From Closterium sp. NIES-65 (taxonomy: Eukaryota; Streptophyta; Zygnematophyceae; Desmidiales; Closteriaceae): a stretch of 64,000 nt of DNA. This document shows, piece after piece, positions 23,701-34,870 of this stretch (positions within the stretch are counted from its first letter, which is position 1; every line of letters begins with the position of its first letter). The notes under the pieces were generated by a model. The model made no database searches, was not told the origin of the DNA, and worked only from the letters and a program-made list of their open reading frames with translations. Made by a program: the position numbers and the translations under genes. The stretch covers positions 806,001-870,000 of the forward strand of contig CANXME010000875.1 in NCBI GenBank assembly GCA_948144175.1. The letters are read 5' to 3'.

Positions 23701-24110
23701 TGGTTTCCGTGGAGACGCTAAGAAAAGACAGCTCCGAGGCGGCGACCGCAACGGCCATTAAGCTGCTGGACGAGGTTTTACTCGTGTGCAACTTCACGGA
23801 ATTCACCAACGGCCTGGCTGTGCTGCATGAGACTCCGACCATCAAGAAACAGAAGACCGGTTCGTCGACGGAAAATAGGACCGTCAACGACTTGGCGCAA
23901 CGCAGAGTGGGCTGGCTGTTAGTCAAGAAGGGCCTTCGCGACCAGGAGTGGGCAACTTCGCTGTTTGGTGATGATGAGTGGGAGGAGATCCACAAGGAAT
24001 ACATGGCGCAGGAGAAGGCGGAAGAGGAGAAACAACGAACCGCTGCGGCGAAGAAGGCGGAACGGGAAAAGGCGAAGGGCGAAGCGTCGAAACGCAAGGA
24101 GCAGAAATGA
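20706..24110 (+). CDS. Crypton-like tyrosine recombinase with GCR1_C-like C-terminus
   Basis: Tyrosine recombinases of Crypton elements cut and join DNA through a Tyr nucleophile. The exons are 20706-21658, 21741-22362, about 22383-22665, 22758-23057 and 23130-24110, with GT-AG ends, for about 1,040 residues. After an acidic N-terminus comes the catalytic domain. GHQFLGRGCSIRKIRLGNLF carries the first Arg, K.KTNPNNKLSHHFLARHRD.RLCGMGHVFLWL is the typical Crypton middle block, and THNTW is the His motif. GGWAQGELRRCYVFGIP carries the likely Tyr. Exon 5 has a Leu/Glu coiled coil, then WREATTVAAAWKVWV and GGRSLREVFAEF, which resemble the GCR1_C DNA-binding domain, and a Lys/Glu-rich tail. Two oddities stand out: the His motif has Trp where Arg is usual, and exons 2 and 3 are one base out of frame at 22383-22400. 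The latter is a small indel or an unseen splice choice. The gene is probably recently active or recently dead. Confidence 0.72.
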
Positions 24111-25002
24111 GGGGGCATGTACCTTAAGGGTGGGGCGGTTTAGTTATTTGGGTACTTTATTCCGGTTGTACTGAATATGCACTACAGGCACTTGTCTGTC
24201 TCTGTAGAAGCCCGATTTGGGGCTTGTATGCCACCTTCTTCCCTGGACGCGCTGTTTTTCGTAGAATGTTTTTCTGGTGTATGCAATGAAGCACACATCG
24301 ATGGTATACACCGGGCGAAATTCTGCGGAGTCATGTCGTATCGTATACGATGTTATTCTATAGAGCGGCGTCGATGAATTCACTCTCACGATTGTAGATG
24401 TGTGTTCTTAGGTCACTCGGTAGACTTTTGCGTGGATTTATTCAGTCTCAGCATATGTTTCTGGGCAAAGGAGTGTCATATTCTACTAGTAGCAACGAAG
24501 ATCCTATCCATGACGGTAGATATTATCAATACGTGGGTTTTTCTGCGGTATAGTGGCGTTTCCAATTTGCCTCCAGAATTCGGCGTCGAGGAATTCAATC
24601 TCCATAGCAGAAAGGTCTGTGCATAGGAATACCGTATACGTTCTTAACAAGGTGCTCCCTAAGACAAGATGTTATGCGATTGTTTAGCCCCATACTTCTA
24701 CCTCCTCGTAGAAGCCGAGTATTAAACGTAGATTAAGTGTCGTAGAAGGCCGTCCTGTCGTCAATTATTTTATTCGCCTGGCCCTCCCTTTGATGGCGAG
24801 TTCTATCGGCTGCATTGCTAGCTCCATACGCGCCCTACAAATTTTGCTAGTGTAGTGAAGGTTTGCAGAGCAAAAATACATCTCTCATTGTATTGTATAC
24901 AACAACACCTATATTTATACACGATTAAATATAAAAAACGAAAAGGAAAATCTTTTTCTACTGCGGTACTAACAAGACCTCCAAAGAACCCGTCTGCCTC
25001 TA
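24111..25002. other. Intergenic gap between two convergent genes
   Basis: AT-rich sequence between the stop of the recombinase gene and the stop of the opposing coiled-coil gene. It must hold both 3' ends. I saw no reading frame with a known motif and no terminal repeat. Confidence 0.5.
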
Positions 25003-28000
25003 TCACTCCTGGCCGCCAGTGCCGGTGTTCTCCTCCGTCGACGCATCCTTCGTCGCGTTCCCCTTCGCGGACGATTTCTTGGTTTTCTTCTCCTTACCCG
25101 CCCCTGTTGTGGTATCCCGGCCGCCCAACTTCTTCTGCAGGACTCCGAGCCAGACGCCCTGGTGCTGGCGAAGGCCTCTTGATGCCATGCTGCATAGGAA
25201 CCAAGAGGTCACCACCTTTGCCACCACCCTCGTCATCCGCTTCGCATCCTCGGCCGCTCGCGACTCTGCCGGAAGCGCTTTCAGCAGCGCATCCGACAGG
25301 GGCAGAATCCACGCTTCCTTGTCATGCTCCTGATCTTTTACCGACCTCATCGCCTCAACCGCAACGCAAGCAACCGAGGCTGCAAGCGTCGCAAGGGCAT
25401 TGTGGACGGCAGAGGGCACATCGGCCGCAGAAGATGACGAGGCAGCCGACGAGGCGGTGGCAGCAGTGGACGATCTGGCAGCAGAAGATGCTATGGCCGT
25501 AGAAGTTCCACGTGCAGCTGTTGTTGCGCCCGTCTCCCACTGGGTCTAGTCCACATTCGTGGATGCGGCCCACATTACAGACAACGTGGCGGCAAGTCCG
25601 ATTGCGTGTTCTTCCGTCGAATAGCCGTTTTCACCCTCCACGCCTCCCACCATCTTCTGCCACGCAGTTATTCCGACACCAGCGCAGGCAGCTACCTGAA
25701 AGCCATCCCCCTGCTGCTGCCGAAGAGCCGTGTTGGTTTGAACGAGTGAGAATCTGCACAAGACACCAGTGTCGCAAGATCAGAACCATCGAACTTCGCG
25801 GGTGTTTAGAAGTTGCAACTGTCCATCACATAAACACTCACCCGTCCGGTTTGTCCAGGTGGAGTTCGTTGATGACACTCCACACCCCTGTTGGAAGCCA
25901 CGTTGTGAAGTCGAGGTCTTCCCGCCACTTGTTAATACGGTTTGGATTCATGCCGTATGCCTGCATGTCAATATCCGGGAAGTAGAGCTTCCAGCAGACT
26001 GCGACCGTGTATGCCCTCTCCCACACCGTTTTGTGAGAGCCGAGGTTCCGCTTCCGGCTGCCGACGGTCTGCTCAGACGTCCACTTCTGCAAAGCTCCCT
26101 CGCCCCGTTGAGAGAACCCGCTTCCCCTAAACGGCAGGCAGACACCCAAAGTCTTACCCTTGTCGTCCACTGCGGCGTTTTTCCTGTTGTCACACTTGTC
26201 GATCTTCATCCCTTTCTTTTCCCCTTGGATTATGGGTATCAACTCCTGTATTCCAGCTGCACGCCGTCTCTTAGCCGCATGACCCTCCGGCTCCCTGTCC
26301 TCTTGTCTAGGCCGCCTCCTGGACACCTCTACATTCCGTACAGGAACACTAGCCACGCCCTCTGCTACATTCGCCTCCCCGCTCTCAATCAACAGCAAAC
26401 TCCCCAGCCCCTCAGCTATTTCCTCCTCGGCTCCTGTCCAGGTCCCCTCCCCCTGCATGATCAAATCCTCCTCTTCCATCTCCCTTGCCAATCGTTCCGT
26501 CTCTTCAGCCATCGCCTTTGCCTTTGCCTCCAGTTGCCGCTGCTGTTCCGCGTAGGATGCAAGTCTGGCCCTCTTCTCTGCTCGGCACTGCTCCGCCTTC
26601 TGCAGGCGCTCCATCTCCTGCTGTTTCGCCCTCTGCTGCCGCTCGGCCTCTTCTGCCTCCTTCTGCGCTTCCTCCTTCTGCAGGCGCTCCATCTCCTGCT
26701 GTTTCGTTCTATGCTGCCGCTCGGCCTCCTCTGCCTCCTTCTTCTGCGCTTCCTCCTTCTGCAGGCGCTCCATCTCCTGCTGTTTCGCCCTCTGCTGCCG
26801 CTCCGCCTCCTCTGCCTCCTTCTGTGCTTCCTCCTTCTGCAGGCGCTCCATCTCCTGCTGTTTCGCCCTCTGCTGCCGCTCGGCCTCCTCTGCCTCCTTC
26901 TTCTGCGCTTCCTCCTTCTGCAGGCGCTCCATCTCCTGCTGTTTCGCTCTCTGCTGCCGCTCGGCCTCCTCTACCTCCTTCTTATGCGCTTCCTCCTTCT
27001 GCAGGCGCTCCATTTCCTGCTGATTCGCCCGCTGCTGCCGCTCGGCCTCCTCTGCCTCCTTCTTCTGCGTCTCCTCCTTCTGCAGGCGGTCCAATTCCTG
27101 CTGTTTCGCCCTCTGACGCCGCTCTACCTCCTCTGCCTCCTTCCTCTGCCTCTCCTCCTGCTGTTTCTCCCTCTCCTGCCTCTCGGCCTCCTCTGCATCT
27201 TTCCGCTGCGCCTTTTCCTTCTGCAGGAGCGCCATCTCTTGCTGTTTCTCCCTCTCCACCCGCTTTGCTTCCTCTGCCTCCTTCCTCTGCGCATCCTCCT
27301 TCTGTCGCCGATCTCCCTCCGTTGCCTTCCTACCCTGCTCCTCCTTTTGCCGCCGCTCTGCGTCCAATCTCAGAACCATTGACAGCCGCTTTTCCACCTC
27401 ACTTAGCATCCCCTCCTTCCACCCCTTAATCCCCGTCTTCATCTCCTTCACAGCCTCCATCACTTCCTTCATTCCCGCCTCCACCTCCTTCTGCCGTCGC
27501 TCTTCCTCCTGATGTTTGTTCTTCCTCCGCCGCTCTGTGGCCTCTACATCCTTCCTCTTCACCTCCTCCTCCTTCCGCCATTGCTCGTCCAGTTGTTTCC
27601 TCTTGTGTCTCTCCTCGTCGTCCGCCACTTGTTTCCTCTTCGCGTCCTGCTGTTGTCGCCGCTCCGCGTCCACTTGCCTCTCCTTCTTCTGCCGCTCGGA
27701 TTCTTCTTGCAAAACCGCGCTCAACCTCCCCACAATCTGGTTTACCATCCCATCCTTCATCTCCTTCATTTCTGCCTTCATCTCCTTCATCATCGCCTCC
27801 TTCATCTCCTTCATTCCCTCTCTCATCTCCTTCTGCCGACGCGCTTCCTCCTGCTGTTGTTCCTTCTTCCGTCTCTCTGCGGCGTCTGCTTCCTTCCTCG
27901 TGGCCTTCTGCCTCCGCTCCTCGTCCTGCAGTCTATCCCTGTTCCGCCGCTCAGAGTCTTCTCTCAGAACCTCTCTCAACCTCTCTTCCACCCTCTTTAA

Positions 28001-31000
28001 CGTGCCCTCCGCCATCCCCCCTCCCGACTGGCGAACCTGATCACTCATCCTTACGATACTCTCCTGCAAGTTGGAGAGTCTCGTGTCCACCTCCTCGCGA
28101 AACCTGGCCGCCGTTTCAGCTTGGCGCCGCCGTTCCTCGTTTCCATGGCGGACTTCTTCCAGGTTGGCCAGGGCGTCGCGACAGTAATGGACGGTCAGAT
28201 CGGCCACGTCGCGACTGATGCTGCTGTTGCGGGCCGCCAAGTTGCAGAACGTCTGCGTCACCATTCGGGCTAAGAGCGTCAGACGACGCGTTACCTCTGC
28301 CGGGCTTATGTCCCAGCTTTCGGCCTCGACGAACCTGTCACCTTGTTCGACCAGGACTGTACTCGTCCGATGCAGCATCCGCCGTATTGCCGTCTCTGCC
28401 TCGACCCACTCTACCTGCCAAAACGCTTCTGCCACCCCGCCTTGGCCGAGATTCCTCTCCACTGCTCTCTGGTGAAGGGTGGGCCGCCTCTGCCTGTTGA
28501 GATCCAGTGTATCCCTAGGCGCCCCATCGTCTGCCACCCTCCATGGCCCCTCTACCCCGGTTCCTGGTCCCCGCGTCGGACTTCCTCCCAAAAATATCCG
28601 GACTGCCGGATGTACCGTATCCTCCTCATTCTGCTCCTCTTCTGTTTCCAGCGCATCTCCCTCGTAGTGCCCCACTCCAGCCTCCGGGACGACACGAACC
28701 TCCTCCATAGTATTTTGACGCCTTGTCTCTGCCATGCTCTGCATCTCTCGGTATGCAAATACCTGCGACGCTGCCTCCTCGTTATGCTGCCCCTCTTCCT
28801 CTGCGATGATGTGCCCCTCAGCACCCGCCGTCTCCCGTCCCTCTGTCTGTACCATTTTATTCCCATCTGAACCGTCCTCTCCATCTGGCTTCCTACGTGC
28901 GTCTGCCTCAGCCTGCTTCTGCTCCTCGGCCTCTGCCATCTTCTGCGCCTCACCCTCCGCCTTCTTCTGTGCCTCTACAATAGCCTTCTTCCGCGCTTCT
29001 GCCCGAGCCAGTTGTAGTGCCTCTTCCGCAGCCTGTTTCTGCTCCTCTGCCTCCGCCTTCTGCCGCGCCGCTGCTTCTGCCTTATTCCGAGCCTCTCCTT
29101 CCTTATGTGCGTCTGCCTCCTCCATATGCAGCGCCGCTGCCTTATCCTTCTCCCTCGCCGCTGCCTCTGATTCCTTCTGCGCCTCTGCCTCAACCATGTT
29201 CGGCGCCGCACCCTCCTCCTTCTGCAGCGCCGCTGCCTCTGATTCCTTCTGCGCCTCTGCCTCAACCATGTTCGGCGCCGCACCCTCCTCCTTCTGCAGC
29301 GCCGCTGCCTCTGATGCCTTCTGCGCCTCTGCCTCAACCATCTTCGGCGCCGCACCCTCCTCCTTCTGCTACGCCGCTGCCTCTGATTCCTTCTGCGCCT
29401 CTGCCTCAACCATCTTCGGCGCCGCACCCTCCTCCTTCTGCTGCGCCGCTGCCTCTGATTCCTTCTGCGCCTCTGCCTCAACCATCCTGGGCGCCGCACC
29501 CTCATCCTTCTGCTGCGCTGCTGCCGCTGATTCCTTATGTGCGTCTGCCTCATCATTCTGCTGCGCCGCTGCCTCATCCTTCTGGCTCGCCATTGCCTCT
29601 GATTCCTTCTGCGCCACTGCCTCCACTACCATCAGCTCGACTGCCTCCGACGTCAGCTCTGCTGCTGCACCCGCTTCTTTACGCGCGACTGCCTCCGCAC
29701 CCTTGACCGCTTCTGCACCCACCTTCTGCTGCGCCGCAGACTCTGCTTCCTTTGGCGCCCCGTCCTCTGCCGTAAGTGCCGCCTCTGCATCGACGAACCG
29801 ATGGGCCGCATCCTCTGCATTCTGGTGCGCCTCTACCTCCACCATCTTATGAGCCTTAGCACGAGCGTTGCTCTCCTCCTTCTTTTTCGCCTCTCCCGAA
29901 TTCTCTGGCACGTCGACGTCCCCTCTCCGGGCCTCTTCAGCCGCCTTCCGCTTTAGGCTGGGCAAGCGAACTTTCACGTATCCCCTATCCTCCTCGATAT
30001 GCTGCCGCACATTGCTGGCGAGCTCCTCTCCTGCCTCTCCCACGTGTGCCCTTGCAGCGGCTCGTGCCCCACGCTCCCATGCTTCACGTATGTCTCCAGT
30101 TCCCGGGAAAGAGACGGTAGGATCGGTGTCGCCATCACTGCGCCGTTGCATCTCTTCAGCCCGTCTACTCTTGGCTTCTGCTTCGCCCATCCGCTTTTCA
30201 TCAGCCACCTTCCTCCACTGCTCCTCTGCCTGTTCGACCTGACTTGGCAGCTGTGGATCTTCTACACCCTCCTCGCCTTCATCTGCTACACTTGCCAAGT
30301 CGGTCTCCGTCCGTGCTTCGCGTTCCCGCGGCCTCCTAACCCGATCAGCAAACCTGAGCTGCCTAACTCCAGACCTATCACGCTCGTCCGCAGTGGCTGA
30401 CCTTGATGTCGGGCCACTCAGTAGTGCATCCCCCGATGCAGGTCGGCGGGAATATGAAATAAACCCAACTCTTGGATTTGCGTCCCGGTTTGCGGCAGGT
30501 ACGTCTATCTGTCCCTCTACCGCTTCGGATATGTTCTGTGCGGGTGCGCTCTCTACCACTCGAGCACAGTGGGTCGTCATGACTGCATCCGGGGCGGGAC
30601 GGAGCTGGACTCCTTGCAGGTCGAAGAAGGCCCTGCAGGTCGACTCCAGCATACTCCGAATTTCTTTCGCGCTGTTTTTCCCCTTCCCTAAGACCATCAT
30701 CGGCTCTACAGACTGAATCGCCATGACATCCCCCCATTTGTCCAGCAACTTGCTGAACACATGGGTAACGTGCAGCCCGGAACCCACTTGCCTCTGTCCC
30801 TGAACCTTGTTGATCTGCAACATGTGCGTGAAAAGGTGGTTGTCAGACACTCCCGTTACTTTTTACAAGCTTAATATCATACAACGCTTAAATCATAAAA
30901 ATAGAGCCTCCTTCCTTACCCTGCCTTCCTCCATCTAGGCGAGCCCTCAAATCTTTCTGCACCGCTTCGGCGTGGCTGCCAGAGACCCTGCGACCTCGGC

Positions 31001-31766
31001 TGTATTCCACATCTAGTTGTCGGATAAGCCAGCTGCAGGGCAAGGGGGTCGCAAATAATCAATAACATGCGTCCATACAAACCGCACATCTGATTAAGGA
31101 GTGATACTTACTCGAACACCTCCTTGGCATGCTCGCTGTGGCGATGGGTTGGGATTGCAGATTTAGGGTCGAAGTGTAGCAGACGCGTACGGTACTCTCC
31201 GCGGGGATGTGCTAACAAATCTTGCGGGTTCATCAGCACCATGAGACTGATCGCCGTCGAGTGAACAACAGGGACTCTGCGGTACATGGAAGTTTGGATT
31301 AGCAAGATAGCTGGTGTCATCGACAAACGTTGCGGATCCATGTCAGGAAACTCACTCTGATATCATGGGTATTAAAACCATCTGGTAGTCCAACAGCGAC
31401 CAATGTTCGCTGCCACAACTGGGGACACGCGGGACGGCAGACCTCAAACGCCGATGCTCGGTAGGAGCCAGAATCTTTATGTCCTTGCGAACGCGAGGAT
31501 CCCCAATCTTGTCCTTGGCAACCTCCCTGCATCCAAGCCGACATGTCGCAGAGGTAAGAAGATAGCAGGTGCCTGTCTAAAAAAACAAGGGTTCAACGTG
31601 ACGATGAAGTCAGCGTGCGTTACAAACCGCGATTGGATACATACACAAGGCCGAAAAGTAACAACGCCTCGTTCCACTCTTCCTGACGAGCGATTAACCT
31701 TTCATAAGACTCCCGCCCTAGTCGTACCGACAATCCGCAGCCGTCTGTGATTAGCTGGGACGACAT
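25003..31766 (-). CDS. Ulp1-like fold fused to a giant coiled coil, mobile-element partner gene
   Basis: Six exons on the minus strand join in phase: 31766-31645, 31526-31356, 31276-31112, 31032-30920, 30849-25842 and 25753-25003, about 2,110 residues. The start is ATG at 31766 (MSSQLITDG). The first 200 or so residues follow the Ulp1 order. First comes RQEEWNEALLLFGL, then MVLIPMISEVPVVHSTAISL at the His region. LLHFDPKS sits at the Asp region and VQGQRQVGSGLHV at the Gln/Cys region, with Ser where the catalytic Cys is expected. A long coiled coil follows, with repeats of KMVEAEAQKESEAAA and of QQRAKQQEMERLQKEEAQKK. A C-terminal part around VWERAYTVAVCWKLYFPDID is unknown to me. Two in-frame TAG codons occur, at 29369-29371 (where sister repeats have CAG or CTG) and at 25546-25548. 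The gene converges on the recombinase gene. It may be an accessory protein of the same element, which is inference. The acceptor of exon 5 is weak. Confidence 0.6.
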
Positions 31767-32689
31767 CGCGTAAGTATGCCAGAAGATGGCAGGTAACTAA
31801 ACGGTTACTACCATACACTGTCCGCCTGCAGGATTAGAGGCCGACACTAGAATGAGAGGGAAGCTTGTGAGGCTAGTTGTGGAACCTCGACTCAGATTGG
31901 AATGGCGAGAATGACGTTGAGCTTTGGTGCACCCACCCTGATCCCAACTTCTGCTTCGCTGGTAGAATTGGTTGTGCTCTGTCCTCAAAGAAGGTGGGAA
32001 AGGCTTTGCTACAAACGCCAGGCGTAGTAAGAATTTTCTGCCCCCTGGCTCAAAATATTAGGCTTCTCACCATTTCCCTTCGAACATCTGCGAACTATTC
32101 TTTGCATACTTCTGCAATGATTTACCTATTTGTCGCCAGATTGTTCTCCTAAATGTTTTACTTCAGTTGCTGGTTGGTTGATTGCCAACCTTATATGCCA
32201 TGTTAGCATATTGCATGTTCGGCGGTGCATTGCATGGTCTCAGCTTTGCCTCGACCTAGTACGAAATGGTGACGGGCAGCCCCTAAAAAAAAAGAATGGT
32301 GTCCTGTGACAGGTTAATGACAGGCTGCCACGTATAGCTATCCCATCCGCATGGCTCCCTCCGCAACCTGGAAATAGAGCTGTCTCTGCGACCTGTCACA
32401 CGTGTCAGAAACCGAATGACACCCTATATCCGAGATTACCGCTATAGGGGTACTCGTGTAGCACGTATAGTACTAGTTTTTGTAACCCATAAAACAAACA
32501 CAAGCATGAACTTTGCATGATTAGCACACCCAATTCTATAACGGGTAATCCTATAAGTGTGAGATGAGTGCCCTATCATTAGCACCCGTATAACAGTGGC
32601 ATTTGAATACAAAACAAATGTTGTACATTTCACCAAAGTGATCTGCTCCCGCCTGCAGAGGAGAGAGTGAAAAACATACTACACGTCTA
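31767..32689. other. No recognisable gene; upstream of the coiled-coil gene
   Basis: This stretch should hold the promoter of the minus-strand gene. Reading frames are short. Near 32300-32420 there are scattered inverted pieces (GGTGTC, GTGACAGG and their complements) that do not form a clear terminal repeat. Confidence 0.4.
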
Positions 32690-34870
32690 CGAAATGAGGT
32701 GAATTTTAGGTGGGGGTCTGGAATATGTGTGGTGAGAGTCCCCTATAAAAATCAGCTCATTTTCTCAAGGAGAAGTGGGTCATTTCAAATGAAACCTGAT
32801 TCCAGGCAATTCTGCATAGAATTCTGCAGACTGCTGCACAACAAGGCTTAAAAAACATATCAAACCTTGGGTAAATGAGATGAATTTCCGGTGGGGGTCT
32901 TGAATATGTGTGGTGAGAGTCCCCTATAAACATCAGCTCATTTGCTCAAGGCGAAGTGGGTGATTTCAAATGAAACCTGATTCCAGGCAATTCCGCACAG
33001 AATTCTGCAGACTGGTGCACAACAAGGCTTACAAAACATATCAAACCTTGGGTAAATGAGATGCATTTCAGGTGGGGGTCTTGAATATGTGTGGTGAGAA
33101 TCCCCTATAAAAATCAGCTCATTTGCTCAAGGCGAAGTGGGTGATTTCTATTGAAACCTGATTCCAGGCAATTCTGCACAGAATTCTGCAGACTGCTGCA
33201 CAACAAGGCTTAAAAAACATATCAAACCTTGGGTAAATGAGGTGAATTTCAGGTGGGGGTCTGAAATATCTGTGTTGAGAGTCCCCTATGAAAATCAGCT
33301 CCTTTTCTCAAGGAGAAGTGGGTGATTTCAAATGAAACCTGATTCCAGGCAATTCTGCACAGAATTCTGCAGACTGCTGCACAGCAAGGCTTAAAACACA
33401 TATCAAACCTTGGGCAAATGAAGTGAATTTCATGTGGGGGTCTGGAATATGTGTTTTTAGAGTCCCCTATAAAAATCAGCTCATTTGCTCAAGGCGAATA
33501 GAGTGTTCTCAATTGAAACCTGATTCTAGGCAATTCTGCACAGAATTCTGCAGACTGCTGCACAACAAGGCTTTAAAAACATATCAAACCTTGGGTAAAT
33601 GAGGTGAATTTCAGGTGGGGGTCTGAAATATCTGTGTTGAGAGTCCCCTATGAAAATCAGCTCCTTTTCTCAAGGAGAAGTGGGTGATTTCAAATGAAAC
33701 CTGATTCCAGGCAATTCTGCACAGAATTCTGCAGACTGCTGCACAGCAAGGCTTAAAACACATATCAAACCTTGGGCAAATGAGGTGAATTTCATGTGGG
33801 GGTCTGGAATATGTGTTTTTAGAGTCCCCTATAAAAATCAGCTCATTTGCTCAAGGAGAATAGAGTGTTCTCAATTGAAACCTGATTCTAGGCAATTCTG
33901 CACAGAATTCTGCAGACTGCTGCACAACAAGGCTTTAAAAACATATCAAACCTTGGGTAAATGAGGTGAATTTCAAGTGGAGGTCTGGAATATGTGTGTT
34001 AAGAGGCCCTTTATAACAATCAGCTCATTTTCTCAAGGAGAAGTGGGTGATTTCAATTGAAACCTGATTCCAGGCAATTCTGCACAGAATTCTGCAGACT
34101 GCTGCACAAGAAGGCTTAAAAAACCTATCAAACCTTGGGTAAATGAGGTGAATTTCAGATGGGGGTCTTGAATATGTGTGGTGAGAGTCCCCTATAAAAA
34201 TCAGCTCATTTTCTCAAGGAGAAGTGGGTGATTACAATTGAAACCTGATTCCAGGCAATTCTGCACAGAATTCTGCAGACTGCTTCACAACAAGGCTTTA
34301 AAAACCTATCAAACCTTGGGTAAATGAGATGAATTTCAGGTGGGAGTCTGGAATGTGTGTGGTGAGAGTCCCCTTTAAAAATCAGCTCATTTGCTCAAGG
34401 AGAAGTGGGTGATTTTAAATGAAACCTGATTCCGGGCAATTCTGCATAGAATTCTGCAGACTGCTGCACAACAAGGCTTAAAACACATATCAAACCTTGG
34501 GTAAATGAGGTGAATTTCATGTGGAGGTCTGGAATGTGTGTGGTGAGTGTCCCCTATAAAAATCAGCTCATTTTCTCAAGGAGAAGTGGGTGATTTCAAT
34601 TGAAACCTGATTCCAGGCAATTCTGCATAGAATTCTGCAGACTGCTGCACAGCAAGGCTTAAAACACATATCAAACCTTGGGCAAATGAGGTGAATTTCA
34701 TGTGGGGGTCTGGAATATGTGTGGTGAGAGTCCCCTATAAAAATCAGCTCATTTTCTCAAAGAGAGGTGGGTGATTTCAATTGAAACCTAAATCCAGGCA
34801 TTTCTGTACAGATTTCTGCACCCGCCTACAGAATATAACATGAAAGGCATGGCAAACCTTGATGAAATGA
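32690..34870. repeat. 181-bp satellite array
   Basis: About twelve monomers. The motif TGGGGGTCT or a close variant recurs near 32711, 32892, 33073, 33254, 33434, 33616, 33797, 33978, 34160, 34341, 34522 and 34703, so the period is 180-182. Each monomer carries AATTCTGCAGACTGCTGCAC and TCAAACCTTGGG. Diverged monomers go on to about 35330. The length is close to one nucleosome repeat, as in many centromeric satellites, but there is no proof of a centromere. Confidence 0.95.
33236..33961. repeat. Higher-order dimer of the 181-bp satellite, present twice
   Basis: A two-monomer block of about 363 bp at 33236-33598 is repeated almost exactly at 33599-33961. The first monomer of each has TCTGAAATATCTGTGTTGAG and CAGCTCCTTTTCTC; the second has ATGTGTTTTTAGAGTCC and ATAGAGTGTTCTC. 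No other monomer in the array shows these combinations, so the block was copied as a unit. Confidence 0.85.

Noticed and set aside
25769-29852. Plus-strand frames of 537, 314 and 372 codons opposite the coiled-coil gene
   Set aside because: Antisense shadows of a repetitive coding strand; the minus strand has the spliced gene with consistent phases.
19700-32640. Terminal inverted repeats of the recombinase element
   Set aside because: I compared both outer flanks and found no convincing pair; Cryptons often lack them.
32690-34870. A CRISPR array
   Set aside because: The units are contiguous 181-bp monomers without short repeats and unique spacers, and the genome is eukaryotic.
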